Notes: generated by a model not told the origin, from the sequence alone. A stretch of DNA of 64,000 bases from Rutidosis leptorrhynchoides (GCF_046630445.1 NC_092335.1:36480001-36544000); one strand, 5' to 3'; shown: positions 37,396 through 49,340, numbered from the stretch's first letter. Numbers and translations: made by a program.

Positions 37396-38070
37396 GGTTA
37401 CAATCGGGTATTAGGATATTACTAAACAAATAATATCAGAGGATCAAATTAGTCCATGCCTTCCCTATTGTTTGAAGGAAGCACGTAGAAGCCCGGATTT
37501 ATTAGCCATTGGTTCCACACGAGTGAGCATTTCTTGAATTGTCGAGAGATTCATCGGAAGCTATTAAGTTGAACTTTGTTAATGATGGATGCAGAATCCC
37601 AATTTCCATTCCGAAATGTTTTGATGTTTCTATGATACCAAATAATCTAGCTACAAATTCATTTAGTTGCTTGTCAAATTGTTTTACCGGATTCCGATTT
37701 GATGGAGTTGAGTTCATGTGAGAAAGTGTCATCGATGGTTAAAATATTCACATCGTTGAGTTACAAACTGATTTCACATGTATCCATTATGATATAATAT
37801 GCATAGCAGTTTCAGTGTGTGAGTCACATAATGGAAAAAGAAATTGAACATCTTAGTAGAGATATTTAATTAATTAATTTATAGTATTATATATTACCCG
37901 ACTGTTCTATTAGAGGGATATGAAATATGAATTTCAAAAAGCAATAGGGTTTGAAACGTAATGTTTTTTTTAATAGTTGAGGGGATATAATGTAATATTT
38001 GATTCTGATGGTTATTTATTTTCCACCCATTTACACTGCCCTCCCGTTGTTTGACACTTTCTAAAATCGT
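37396..38070. other. Intergenic sequence upstream of Sm-F
   Basis: No gene supported. Overlapping open frames on both strands at 37502-37732 encode nothing I recognise. Confidence 0.5.
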
Positions 38071-38073
38071 CAA

Positions 38074-38088
38074 AAACCCTAAACCCTG
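38074..38088 (+). promoter_or_regulatory. Telo-box in the Sm-F promoter / 5' leader
   Basis: AAACCCTAAACCCTG lies 35 bp before the start codon. Telo-boxes (AAACCCTAA) are known promoter elements of plant genes for translation and RNA-processing machinery, which fits this gene. Confidence 0.7.
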
Positions 38089-38122
38089 TAGCTTGCAATC
38101 GGTTTTTCTCATCCTTACGAAT

Positions 38123-40112
38123 ATGGCCGTAAGTCGCATCCTCCGATTCTGCAATTCATATTGATTTATAATTATGCTATTTTAAGTTTTATTTTCGTAT
38201 AATAATGATTATAGTTTTGTTTCCCGTCCAAATGTAGTCATGTAGATGTTAGATTTAGCTGTGTATCTTTCGATTTATTAGGGCGGCTTTGTTAGTTCGA
38301 AATTTAGGGCTAATGGGTGAATGAGAGTTAGCGGATATAAGAATATTGTTTTTGAAGATTGTGTGTCTGATTTTGAACAGTTTGTTGATTATTAACTTGT
38401 TACTGTAGTGTAGAGTTTACGATTTTATTTGATTATTTATTCTTTTATTGATTTTGAAGGTTTTTTTTAGTTGTGGTGTAAATATGTGATCTAAATTGTT
38501 TTACCATTGCAGACTGTACCTGTAAACCCGAAACCATTCTTGAACAACTTGACCGGGAAGTCTGTCATTGTCAAACTTAAATGGGGAATGGAGTACAAAG
38601 GCTTTCTTGTCTCTGTTGATTCATACATGAACTTGCAGGTACAATTTAACTTCCTTACGTGATATCTGGTTTTACGCTTGTTACCGAGTAATTACAATAT
38701 GTCTAGATGTTTGCATATGCATCTTATAGTAAGTGGTATATGCATTTTGGTTTTATATCTTTTGTTGCTTGCTTGGTTTATAAAGATAGGTGGCAGGCTA
38801 ATAGGTTGATTCAGGTTTTACTTGCCTCTAGTGTGTCGGTTGGGTAAGTTGTGGAGAATCGAATGAAATAGGAACAAGTCTCTTTTAAAAAATTTCATGT
38901 ATAAAGCCTTCTAATACAATTTATTGTAAAGACAAGACTATCACTCGAAATTGTAACATTTTAGTCTTTTTAAACAAAAGTAAAGATAAGGGAGTGTTTG
39001 CGGGAGTCGAAAGTCCCATTATGATTATTTACTCGTTTTGACCTGTCACTCAAAAACAGTCAAACCTCCTGATTAAACTCATGTTCCAACAAGTTCTGAT
39101 TAAGTTATGAGCTTCACGTCAACAATATACTTAGCTTCTAATTAGCTAATCTTGTTTTCCAGTTGGCAAATTCTGAAGAATACATTGATGGGCAGTTTAC
39201 TGGAAGCCTCGGAGAAATTCTAATCAGGTATACATAAATTACGAGTTGCTTGAGGTATAATGTGTAAATATTTAATGGCTCGAGTATGACTACAAAAACA
39301 CGTTATAACAAAAAGTTTTTTCAAAAGGCATGTTGAGGCAGTTGGGTGCATCAAAAATACATCAGATATAAAGTTTCCAAAGACGGTGTTACTATTTCAT
39401 TTTTATTTTCTGATAATTATATGCATAATTGTTGCTGTTTCCCTTTGCTGGAAATTTAGGCTATATACAACATGATGTGCCCATTGTTTATACTGCTCTA
39501 ATATGCGAAGCTATCACTTGGAGTTAGTGGTTTCTCTACGCAAGTATTAAAAAGTTCTATTTGTTGCTACAATGCTACTTGCCATTGATAAATCTAATTT
39601 GCTCCATCTCTTTTCTTTTAAAGTTTTCCAAACTAATTTTAACCAACTCACTTGTGAAAGAGTTCTATATATGTGTGTGTTTTTAAATATTTAGCGTGTG
39701 ATATTTTGTTTTGCAACAGTTTCGATTGTATCAAGATAATAATCTAAATTGTGTGCTAAAAGTTCTAGGAGATTGTATCTTTTAAAACAAACTTCCAACT
39801 CTTACCATTTCCATTAGTTTGGTTGTCTGGATTTTCTTGTTAGAGATGTGACAACCCGAATTGATTCGGAAAGGTTATTCTGTTGCGTTTATAATTTATA
39901 TTCATGGCCTAATTTTGTTCATTCTTGTGTGATGTGTCTTATATGGATGGGTCTTTTGTGGTTCTGAAGAAAAAAGATTACTTTTTTGTGTGTATGTATA
40001 TCCCTGGCTAACACTAATGGTTGTTTGCTGGATATATAGATGTAACAACGTTCTCTACTTACGAGGTGTACCAGAGGGTGAAGAAATGGAAGAGGCAGAA
40101 GATCGCGATTAG
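38123..40112 (+). CDS. SmF: Sm-F core snRNP protein; exons 38123-38128, 38513-38638, 39163-39227, 40040-40112
   Basis: Sm-F is one of seven Sm proteins forming the ring around U1, U2, U4 and U5 snRNAs, acting in nuclear pre-mRNA splicing. Four exons with GT-AG introns give 89 residues, the family's usual size. The first coding exon is only ATGGCC. Exon 2 encodes [20 protein letters not shown] and [20 protein letters not shown] (Sm1 motif), exon 3 [20 protein letters not shown], and exon 4 [20 protein letters not shown] (Sm2 motif IR-CNNV). By memory it is nearly identical to Arabidopsis Sm-F, including the acidic tail. The codon phase holds across every junction (the Arg codon is split between exons 3 and 4). 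The gene appears complete and functional. Confidence 0.96.
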
Positions 40113-40420
40113 CAGATGGATGGGTTTTTTTATTAGATCTATCTGTTTCATTTTCGGCGTGTTTTGTTTTTGTATGGATATACTTGTGTAGATGCTATTA
40201 TTATCTAATTGACTTAAATTCAGAATGTAACAACACCTTTGATAGGCTAAAAGTTCAGCCCGAACTCTAAATATTGATGATGTTGTATGGTAGTTACTGT
40301 TTTCTTTGTTGGACAAATATCATTTTTTTTGAGCCAATTAAGATTGCAATAGCTCTTAAGATTCACACTAAAGGTAACATTGTGATTAAATGCATACATA
40401 TTGGAGTGAAACTTTGGTGG
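40113..40420. other. 3' UTRs of the two convergent genes
   Basis: About 0.3 kb between the Sm-F stop and the ligase stop. It must hold both 3' UTRs; overlap of the transcripts is possible. No strong AATAAA signal was identified. Confidence 0.6.
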
Positions 40421-40855
40421 TCAAAGTTTAGATTTGACATATTGTTTGCTTTGTGCCACTAAATCCTTTCGCAATATCTTGCCTGCTGCTGATTTTGGTA
40501 TTACATTTATAAAGGAAACTTTTTTCACCTTCTTGAACGGGGCCACCTGAAAGATATACAATCAACTACAGTCAGATGATTCATGTTGCACCCATTAGTG
40601 GTGAAAATTACATGAGATGATTGTATAGTATGAACGGGGGTCATCAGTTGGTTCTTATCTCAGGCAAGTCAAATGATTGTGACTATTATGACCCAAATGA
40701 AGTTATCTCAGACTAACCTGTTTGGCAACAAATTGAATGACTTGGTGTTCATCAAGTTCAGATCCAGCTGCTCTCACCACATACGCCATAGGTACCTCTC
40801 CCGACTCTTCGTCTTCAAGTCTATGTTTACAACTCCCAAAAACTTAGACATGCAG

Positions 40856-40908
<53 letters not shown>

Positions 40909-42476
40909 CTAGTAAATAGAACTCACGGTATGACTGCTGCATCGAGTATTTCGGGATGACTCAGTAGTACGGATTCCAGTTGTGCTGGAGCTACCTGCAA
41001 TTATTATTATAGTTCACATCATTTCATCTAAAATTCAAACACATAAACAAAAATTCGTTTGTATTTGATCTGTTGTACCTGATACCCGTTATGTTTTATA
41101 AGCTCTTTTATCCTATCAACGATATACAGACACCCATCTTCATCAATATAACAAAGATCTCCTGTCTTTAACCACCCATCTGAGTCAATAGTTGCAGCAG
41201 TTGCTTCCTCATTTTTTAAATAACCTTTCATCACAGCCGGTGACTTTAACCATAATTCTCCTTCTTTGTAAGGCGGCATAGCTATTCCCGTTTCAAAATC
41301 AACAACTTTAGCACAAAAAGTTGGTAACAAAGTTCCCGAACCGGCATGATGAGCTTTCGCTTGTTCATTATCAATAAATACCGTTGCAGCACCGCAACTC
41401 TCGGTTAGACCGTACCCAGGTCTCAGTGCAACCCATGGAAATTTTGCTCTGAACCGACCCACCAATTCCTTACTCAAAGGAGCAGCCCCGGACCCCACTC
41501 GTCTCAAAGATGACAAGTCATACCCACTTCCATTGTGTTTGACTAGATTCAGTATAACTGGAGGAACAGCCGGAATATTATTGACCTTGTGAGTTTGTAT
41601 AGCTTCTAACATACCTTGAAAATCAAATCTTCTCATTATAACCGTTGTCGTACCGGAAGAAAACAACCCCAAAGCAAAAAACACAAGACCATAGATATGA
41701 AACATTGGTATGAAACACAAAAACACATCATTGATAGCCGAGGTTTTGTCAACCGACCATTTTAAAATTGTCATAATAGATATGAAATTTGAATGAGTCA
41801 ATATAACTCCTTTGCTTACTCCAGTCGTCCCGGAAGAATACAATATTGCTGCTGTGTCTGACTGAGTTGACCGGGTTTCAGGCAACTCAGTTGGTTCACA
41901 ACACTCGATAAGCTCTTCTACTGAGAATTCGTCTCCATTTAATGACCGACAAGTTAACAAGGTAGGCACTTTAGTTAGCACCAACTTATGGAGCTCGTTA
42001 GGATCGGCTATTGCTAGTGTTGCACCCGAGTCGAGCACTTGCTTGGCTATTTCTGACTCAGTGTTAAGTGGGTTAGCCGTGGTAAGCACTCCGCCAACCA
42101 AAAGTACAGCTAGGCATATGGTCGGGTAAAGGGTTGAATTCGGTGACAACACAAAAACAACGTCGTCTTTACGAACACCAAGTCCATGGTACAACCCATA
42201 TGCCAACGAGTAGATGGACCTTTTTAGTTGAGCATAGGTGACTCGTTGACCTGTAGCAGAGTCTATTAGAGCCACTTTTGAGTCTGCTTGGTCGAGTTGT
42301 GGAAACTGTGACAACACAAATGTAGCAGTGTCTAAGTTGGCCTCAGTAGGAATCTTGTTACCATTCCCGAGTTGGGTGAGCGAGTGGTAGATTCCTGTTT
42401 GGGAATCATACCCACATTTCTTTCGTTGACTCGTTACCTGTGATTGGCCAACTGGACTATCTTCGAAAGTGTCCAT
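40421..42476 (-). CDS. Peroxisomal 4CL-like acyl-CoA ligase; exons 42476-41079, 40994-40927, 40820-40718, 40546-40421
   Basis: ATP-dependent acyl-adenylate/CoA ligase of the 4-coumarate:CoA ligase-like group. Four exons with GT-AG introns give 564 residues in one continuous phase, normal for the family. Visible motifs: AMP-binding P-loop [11 protein letters not shown] (residues about 213-223), GYGLTES (354-360), GWLKTGD (434-440), hinge [13 protein letters not shown] (454-466), and the catalytic Lys in SAAGKILRK (about 546). Box II reads GELWLKS rather than the GEICIRG of true 4CLs, so it is 4CL-like. The last exon ends in SKL, a peroxisomal PTS1 signal, as in OPC-8:CoA ligase (jasmonate) and related enzymes. 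The substrate cannot be read from sequence; jasmonate-precursor, cinnamate or fatty-acid activation are all possible. Confidence 0.93.
40860..40904. repeat. (CA)n microsatellite in ligase intron 2
   Basis: About 22 CA units, 22 bp from the exon 2 donor and 39 bp from the exon 3 acceptor. It fills much of a 106 bp intron, so length changes could affect splicing. Confidence 0.9.
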
Positions 42477-42910
42477 GTGATCTGGATGTTGAAAAATTTA
42501 TGCGTTTGAAGAAATTTATAATGGGGGTTATTGTATGGGATAGTTTGATGAGTCTTATGGGAAGTAAGTACTATGTAGGCATGTCTTTATTGTCGTCGTT
42601 ATCACCGATAACTAGGAATATCATTATCGTACGAGGTCACTGGCCTGCAAATTTTTGGAATAAGGTGACAAGGTCATGGTAGAATTTGTCTAATATATCC
42701 AGTGATCAAAAGGTATATACTTAACTATTGTCCATATATTCTTGTAAATGTCTGTTTGTAAAATCATGCTCCATCCCTATTAACACTGCTGACAAAATGA
42801 CTGCTTTTCTACTAAAAATTATACATAATTAAATAATTTACATAATCTACTTAACTTATTCATATGTTGTGATACTTAGAGAGATAAAATGGCCCCTGCA
42901 GCAAATTTCA
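42477..42910 (-). promoter_or_regulatory. Promoter and 5' leader region of the ligase gene
   Basis: The 435 bp between the start codon and the miniature LTR element. No single element is certain. The retained proximal promoter must be here, with anything further upstream displaced by the 2.5 kb insertion. Confidence 0.4.
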
Positions 42911-42915
42911 TTATC
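42911..42915. repeat. Target-site duplication of the miniature LTR array, left copy
   Basis: TTATC, repeated at 45461-45465. Confidence 0.85.
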
Positions 42916-43406
42916 TGTTGGATAATCTTGAAAACCCGAGTCTTAGTCCAAAATGAAAGATATTAAATTTGGGCTGAATGTTATGTGATCCACATTTGTA
43001 GGTAGTTTAACGAAGAAAGGGAGTGTTTGGACATGGGTTTTACAAGTTGAAAGGATAAGTAGTCAAGTGGAGATCATGGGGTCAATAGTCAAAGGTAGAA
43101 GATTTCGGTTATTGTTACTCCACGTTTACAAGCAGCATGTATTTTATTATTTATTTAAATTAAATGCTAGTATTAGCTTAGTGAGTCTAGTCATGGAAAT
43201 AGTGGGCAAGTGGGATAGCAGCTACTATGTATTGGAACGTGTAAGTTTGATGGCTATTTAAAGCCAATTGTGACGTGAATACAAAATAGCAAAGTAGTCA
43301 CAATGTAGTCTCAAGGTGTTTTTTGGTATTGTTTTGCTCTTATATATTTATTGTATATTTGAGTGAGATGGAATAAAAAGCATGAAGGAACATATATGTT
43401 CCAACA

Positions 43407-43950
43407 ATTGGTATCAAGAGCTTAGACTCGATCCCATGAAAGAAATTAGTAGCAAGGTCTAAAAGTTAGCAAGAAGAAGCAAGCAAGTAGCAAGCAAGTC
43501 AGCAAGAAAGTTAGCAAGCAAGTTAGCAAGAAAGAAGCAAGAAAGTTAGCAAGCAAGTTGAAAAAATAGCAAGAAGCAAGTAGTCACAATTTGTGATCAA
43601 AAGTATGAAGCAAGGTTGGTCACAAGTGGTGATCAAAAGTTTTTAAAAAAAAGAAGCAAGAAGAAAGAAAGAAAGTTGATCACTATTGGTGATCAAGAAG
43701 AACGACCGAAAGAAAGAAAGAAAGAAAGAAAGACCGAAAGAAGGAAGACCGACAAGGTGCAAAAGACCGAGAAAAGCTCCTAGATCGTTAAAGGCACCTA
43801 AACCGAAAAGGTGTCTTGACCGAGAAAGAAAGTAGACCGAGACCGAAGAAGACAACCATGACCAGGTTGTCCAAGAAAGATCAAGACCGTTTTGATTAAC
43901 GACGAGACCGCATGATCGAAAGAGGCTCGTTTCAAGATTACGGGGGTGAA
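43407..43950 (+). repeat. TRIM-like internal region, copy 1
   Basis: Noncoding, purine-rich on the + strand, with many short units such as AAGCAAGTTAGC and GACCGAAAGAAAG. The second copy is at 44435-44970. Both end GATTACGGGGGTGAA or GATTACAGGGGTGAA before the next LTR. Confidence 0.85.
43409..43421 (+). other. Primer-binding site of the TRIM-like element (first copy)
   Basis: TGGTATCAAGAGC, one inserted base from the initiator-Met complement TGGTATCAGAGC. A second copy follows LTR 2 at about 44437. Confidence 0.75.
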
Positions 43951-45460
43951 TGTTGGGTAATCTTGAAAACCCGAGTCTTAGTCCAAAATGAAAGATATTA
44001 AATTTGGGTTGAATGTTATGTGATCCACATTTGTAGGTAGTTTAACGAAGAAAGGGAGTGTTTGGACGTGGGTTTTACAAGTTGAAAGGATAAGTAGTCT
44101 AGTGGAGATCATGGGGTCAGTAGTCAAAGCTAGAAGATTTCGTTTATTGTTACTCCACGTTTACAAGCAGCATGTATTTTATTATTTATTTAATTGCAGT
44201 ATTAGCTTAGTGAGTCTAGTCATGGAAATAGTGGGCAAGTGGGATAGCAGCTACTATGTATTGGAACGTGTAAGTTTGATGGCTATTTAAAGCCAATTGT
44301 GACGTGAATACAAAATAGCAAAGTAGTCACAATGTAGTCTCAAGGTGTTTTCGGTATTGTTTTGCTCTTATATATTTATTGTATATTTGAGTGATATGGA
44401 ATAAAAAGCATGAAGGAACATATATGTTCCAACAATTGGTATCAAGAGCTTAGGCTCGATCCCATGAAAGAAATTAGTATCAAGGTCTAAAAGTTAGCAC
44501 GAAGAAGCAAGCAAGTAGCAAGAAAGTTAGCAAGCAAGTTAGCAAGCAAGTTAGCAAGAAAGAAGCAAGAAAGTTAGCAAGTAAGTTGAAAAAATAGCAA
44601 GAAGCAAGTAGTCACAATTTGTTATCAAAAGTATGAAGCAAGGTTGGTCACAAGTGGTGATCAAAAGTTAAAAAAAAAAAGAAGTAAGAAGAAAGAAAGA
44701 AAGTTGATCACTATTGGTGATCAAGAAGAACGACCGAAAGAAAGAAAGAAAGACCAAAAGAAGGAAGACCGACAAGGTGCAAAAGACCGAGAAAAGCTCC
44801 TAGATCGTTAAAGGCACCTAAACCGAAAAGGTGTCTTGACCGAGAAAGAAAGTAGACCGAGACCGAAGAAGACAACCATGACCAGGTTGTCCAAGAAAGA
44901 TCAAGACCGTTTTGATTAACGACGAGACCGCATGATCGAAAGAGGCTCGTTTCAAGATTACAGGGGTGAATGTTGGGTAATCTTGAAAACCCGAGTCTTA
45001 GTCCAAAATGAACAATATTAAATTTGGGCCGAATGTTATGTGATCCACATTTGTAAGTAGTTTAACGAAGAAAGGGAGTGTTTGGACGTGGGTTTTACAA
45101 GTTGAAAGGATAAGTAGTCTAGTGGAGATCATGGGGTCAATAGTCAAAGGTAGAAGATTTCGGTTATTGTTACTCCACGTTTACAAGCAGCATGTATTTT
45201 ATTATTTATTTAAATTAAATGCTAGTATTAGCTTAGTGAGTCTAGTCATGGAAATAGTGGGCAAGTGGGATAGCAGCTACTATGTATTGGAACGTGTAAG
45301 TTTGATGGCTATTTAAAGCCAATTGTGACGTGAATACAAAATAGCAAAGTAGTCACAATGTAGTCTCAAGGTGTTTTTGGTATTGTTTTGCTCTTATATA
45401 TTTATTGTATATTTGAGTGATATGGAATAAAAAGCATGAAGGAACATATATGTTCCAACA

Positions 45461-46319
45461 TTATCTACTTGTCTACATTAGAATTAGAGTATTGCTAAAT
45501 CTACACTTTTTTAAAAAAATCCACTAAAATTGTACATTATTTGTTGGTACAGGTTAGTATAACATGTTAATGTACAAATTTGATGAATCTATAATATTCT
45601 TTTTGGAAATCTCATCCTATTTTTTAATGGTGACTTTTAACTAATCATTGTCTCTTATGAGGTCATTGTCGCAGTCTATAAAGGTTGATTATATACTTTT
45701 TTTTTTTTCATATCCATATGTAAATGTCGATATAGACAGATAGAATTTATTTCTACAAAAAAAGAAAAAGAAAAGGAAACATCAAACAGATAGGAATGAC
45801 CTTCGTAAATCTGGAGTTAGATAAACAGACAGAAGTTGAAGCCTTGAACTACAACTTAATTTACTTTGAAATGTTTTAATTACAACATTGAGACGTTACT
45901 GTAATTTGTAAATCTGGTAGTTAGATAAACATAGGATTGACCTTTTATGTCACACACTTTTCAGGTGATGACTTAATACTATATTCATTACAAAAGTACA
46001 TGACACTTAAGTTTCTTACATTTTATCTTAGTATAAGTTTTAGAACATTAGACATCTATTTATGTATTTCATATAGCTTCTTAAATGTAACCATCACAAC
46101 ACGTAATATTCTTAAGCTCACACAATTTTTTTATCATTACTTGTACCTGTCTTAAATTTAGGTCATGAGATACATGTTACATATACTTTGTGAGTTCCAC
46201 CATTCTTAACATATGTTACCAATACACTGTTTTTCTGTGATGCTTCCGATTTTAAGAACTTTTACATTATGTGAACATGTATATTTTACTTATTAAGTTT
46301 GATATATCATCATTTTTTG
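45461..46319. other. Intergenic sequence
   Basis: It begins with the right TTATC duplication (45461-45465). Nothing else is recognised apart from a partly repeated phrase, GTAAATCTGG..GTTAGATAAACA, at about 45808 and 45906. Confidence 0.5.
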
Positions 46320-47134
46320 TAGGGGCAATACGATTCCAACGATAGTTTATTCATCAAAAACGGAGTTACGGTTTGAAAGTTATACCCTTATCAATTTTAC
46401 CAAAAGCTGACAAGTGCTCAACCGCGTGGTTGAGCCCTCAAACGCGTGCTCAACCGCGTGGTTGAGCTGTCAAAAGTGTGGGAGCTGAAGAACAGCTCCA
46501 GCTCGCCGTTTTCGCGTTTTTTGACCCAAATCTTGATTTTTGCTCAATCTGATCAGGAAACCACTTCAAAAACATTATATAACAACTATAGAACATAAAT
46601 CTAACATCAATTAACATATACAAACACTTTTCATCAAGATTAAGCATCAAAATCATACTATTTACTTAAGAACATAAAAATCCCAATTTCTAACAATCAA
46701 AGCATGGATTCAACAAGACAAACCTGAGATGATGCTCACAATGATGCTAGAAATCAGTCTCTAAAGTCTCTTAATCCAATTTCAAGTTTAGATCAATTAG
46801 AGTTTCAAGAGTGAAGGAGTTAGGTACGGGATGTGTGTGTGGATATTTCTAGAAAATGAAGGAAATAAGCTGAATACATACACTTTAATGTGTTATAATC
46901 TCATACTCCACATCACAGGGGTATTTACCAGTTATCTGGAATCTCACGCACCTTGTTAGGCGAACCTAACGGAGTCCAAATTAAAGAAACAAACCTGTTT
47001 TGTGACCTTTGTCACGAATTGGTCTCAAACAAATAGTCAAACGACTATAAACATTCAATTATAAAATCAACATTATAAATGAACATATGGGCAAAATGGT
47101 CATTTTCAACTAGGCTCATTTTGCGGGTGTTACA
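46320..47134 (-). repeat. Element F 3' LTR (partial)
   Basis: It opens TGTAACACCCGC right after a GAGGACGGAATC..AAGGGG tract, as in plant chromoviruses. The far end near 46320 is not a clean LTR terminus. A palindrome pair lies at 46416-46467. Confidence 0.75.
46416..46467. promoter_or_regulatory. Palindrome pair, 32 bp apart, in the element F LTR
   Basis: GCTCAACCGCGTGGTTGAGC occurs twice, starting at 46416 and 46448. It has 8 bp arms around a GCGT centre. The geometry matches the pairs in Athila elements A, B and C although the family and motif differ. No TATA box is seen next to it. Confidence 0.75.
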
Positions 47135-47569
47135 AATCTATTCCCCTTAGAAAGATTCCGTCCTCAAAATCTGGTCAAAGTCAATAGTCACGGTAACAAA
47201 ATCCCATCATCTATTCGTCAACAACACATATTAACAACAATTTAAGTAGTCAACTATCCTACTTCTCTTCTTAACTTACTGAAACTTCCTCATGATCTAC
47301 CAGAATGTCCTTATGTTGGCCAGACGTAATACATTATCATAGATCACGTCTCCATTTCAAGTAAGAAAATCTGAGAATCCTGAATCCAAGTCATATCTAT
47401 CACTACAACCAACACTACCTTAAAGCACCTACCAATAAGCTCACTACAATATTCACATAATCTACTAAGTATGCATAAACGAAATCAAAAGCAACAACAA
47501 ATTAGTCTCAACGTACCAGTATCTACATCTTCCGACGCAACATCAACATCTGCTACCATCTGATAAGCT
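47135..47569 (-). other. Element F: sequence between gag and 3' LTR
   Basis: No open frame of note. It ends with the purine-rich tract before the LTR. Confidence 0.5.
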
Positions 47570-48888
47570 CTAGCTACAGTTGTGGGAGGACCTTTTCTCT
47601 TCTGTCCTACTGATGCGGTAGATCCACCAACAAATGCCCACTGCACCCCGGACCTGCCCCGGAACCACCTCTACCCGCTGTAGGACACTGTGCTGACCTA
47701 TGACCTTCCTTATGACAATTCCAACATACATTGCTTCCGAAAGAAAATTGTTGAACATCATGTCCCACTATAACACATCTTAGACACCTTTTCGTACCTG
47801 GAGAACACTGTTCACTGTGGTAAGATCTGCACGAGTTACACCACTCTTTCTGTACGGAACCCGACCTACTCGTACTCGAAACTTCCCTCGTACTGGACCC
47901 GGTTGACTTTCTTGATTTCGGACTTGATTGATAATTAGATTGAACTTCCGACCTCTTCCCATAAGAACCACTCCCCACTCCCGCACTCCTTGCGGCTTTA
48001 ACATCACCCTCTGTCGCTTTAGCCATCTCAAAAGCTTGCGATAAAGAGGAAGCAAATCTAACCATTGACCGATACTCTGGCTTGATAACTCTAATAAAAT
48101 GCTGAATTTTATCTTTCTCATGTGGTACCCACTGTTGACAAAATCTTAGCTTAGAGGTAAAGTCCAAAATAACATCATCAATCGTCATATCATCAGTCAT
48201 TCTCATCCCCAAGAACTCGATTTTCAATTTCTCTAAATCATATTCTGAACAATACTGCTCACGAACCTTAGCATGAAACTGCTCCCATGACACTTGACTT
48301 AGTTGTTTCTTTGATAAATGACCTGTGATGGAGTCCCACCACTCCATAGTTCGCCCCTTGAACAATCAACTGGCATATAATACTCTCAACTCTGGCTCGC
48401 ACTGACAAGCATCTAATGCTCTTTCCACTTCCCTGAGCCAATTTAGAGTCTCAGTCGGGTCAGTTTTACCAGTATACTCCGAAGGTTGACAATTATGAAA
48501 GTCCTTATACGAGCACTTTTTCTTTTCAAACATCGGTAGTTGGAAGAATGGTGTCTGAAACGGGTACATCAGTTGATTCGGAAATTCTGGATTAAACTGA
48601 GATGGTATATGGTACCGGGGTGGCACATACTGTTGTTGAGAAATGTTTCCAAACTGTAGGTAAACACTTGGAGGATAGCTTGGATTAATTGTTGTGGTGT
48701 TAGATTGCGACATCACTTGTTGTTCAAGCTCTTTGACCCTATCTTGAGCTTCTTGCAATTGACTCTGAAGATCTAACACTTCTTCTGATACTTCTTCCTC
48801 TTATACATGACCATCTTCAACAGGAGCTCTAAAGGTTCCGAAGGCATTGGGGGCAGCGTCTTGATTACCTGACATATCTGCACTACCA
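47570..48888 (-). pseudogene. Element F: Gag region
   Basis: Open segments include 48366-48779 (coiled-coil QSQLQEAQDRVKELEQQVMS; YTGKTDPTETLNWLREVERA) and 47607-48365 (EWWDSITGHLSKKQLSQVSW, the retrotransposon Gag core; knuckle CWNCHKEGHRSAQC). This Gag type is that of plant chromoviruses, distinct from the Athila Gag of A, B and C. The region is broken. Confidence 0.85.
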
Positions 48889-49337
48889 CAACATCTAACA
48901 AAAACTCTTAGTAGATAACCGGTTAGTGCCTATCAACTAACATGATATTGCTCCAAACGAACATATATTTAGTCGCAATATCATTCCAAAATGTAATGTT
49001 TTTAATTTTAATTTCCTTATTTTTAGTTGTAATTGTTTAAACAAAATAAGTGCGAAGACGAAAGACGAAGATCGCTCGAAACTGAAGATTTAAAGATTAA
49101 AACGAAGATTTAAAAGGCGAAAACGTCCAAAATGCTCAAACGTACAAGTTACACTCCAAGTGGTTTAAATTATCGAAGAAAAACGTCTAAAGATTGACAA
49201 GAACGCAAGTCGCAGAACGCAAATTACACGATATTAAATTGTACGAAAAGACGTTCGAGAAACCGCAACCGAGACATAAACCGGGCGTAAACGTACGAAA
49301 CATCGGAGCCAAAATTATGAGTCAACTATGCACATAA

Positions 49338-49340
<3 letters not shown>

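Larger units (their letters stand above)
42916..45460. mobile_element. Tandem TRIM-like LTR element: LTR-internal-LTR-internal-LTR
   Basis: Three LTRs (42916-43406, 43951-44434, 44971-45460; 491, 484 and 490 bp), each TGTTGG...CCAACA, alternate with two internal regions of 544 and 536 bp. The whole is flanked by one TTATC duplication. The internal region has no coding capacity. It starts with a primer site close to initiator-Met and ends with a short G-rich tract before the next LTR. This size and lack of genes fit terminal-repeat retrotransposons in miniature. Outer LTRs differ by roughly 2%, suggesting an age below one million years as a rough estimate. Confidence 0.88.
46320..48942 (-). 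mobile_element. Element F: chromovirus (Tekay-like) remnant, gag plus 3' LTR
   Basis: On the - strand a Gag region (48888 down to 47570) is followed by a 3' LTR opening TGTAACACCCGC at 47134. Protease, RT and integrase are not seen. Upstream of gag the element is interrupted by element C. Broken. It predates element C. Confidence 0.8.

Noticed and set aside
37502-37732. Small overlapping frames on both strands as host genes
   Set aside because: There is no recognisable motif, and open frames on both strands of the same stretch suggest chance; no splice or family support.
41028-42476. A true 4-coumarate:CoA ligase
   Set aside because: Box II is GELWLKS rather than GEICIRG and the protein ends in SKL, both pointing to the 4CL-like peroxisomal group.
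42916-43406. Cassandra-type TRIM carrying 5S rRNA in its LTR
   Set aside because: I see no 5S-like A box, intermediate element or C box in the LTR.
42916-45460. A satellite with a ~1.03 kb unit
   Set aside because: TG...CA ends, a primer site after each LTR, a G-rich tract before the next and a single outer TTATC duplication show an LTR element array.
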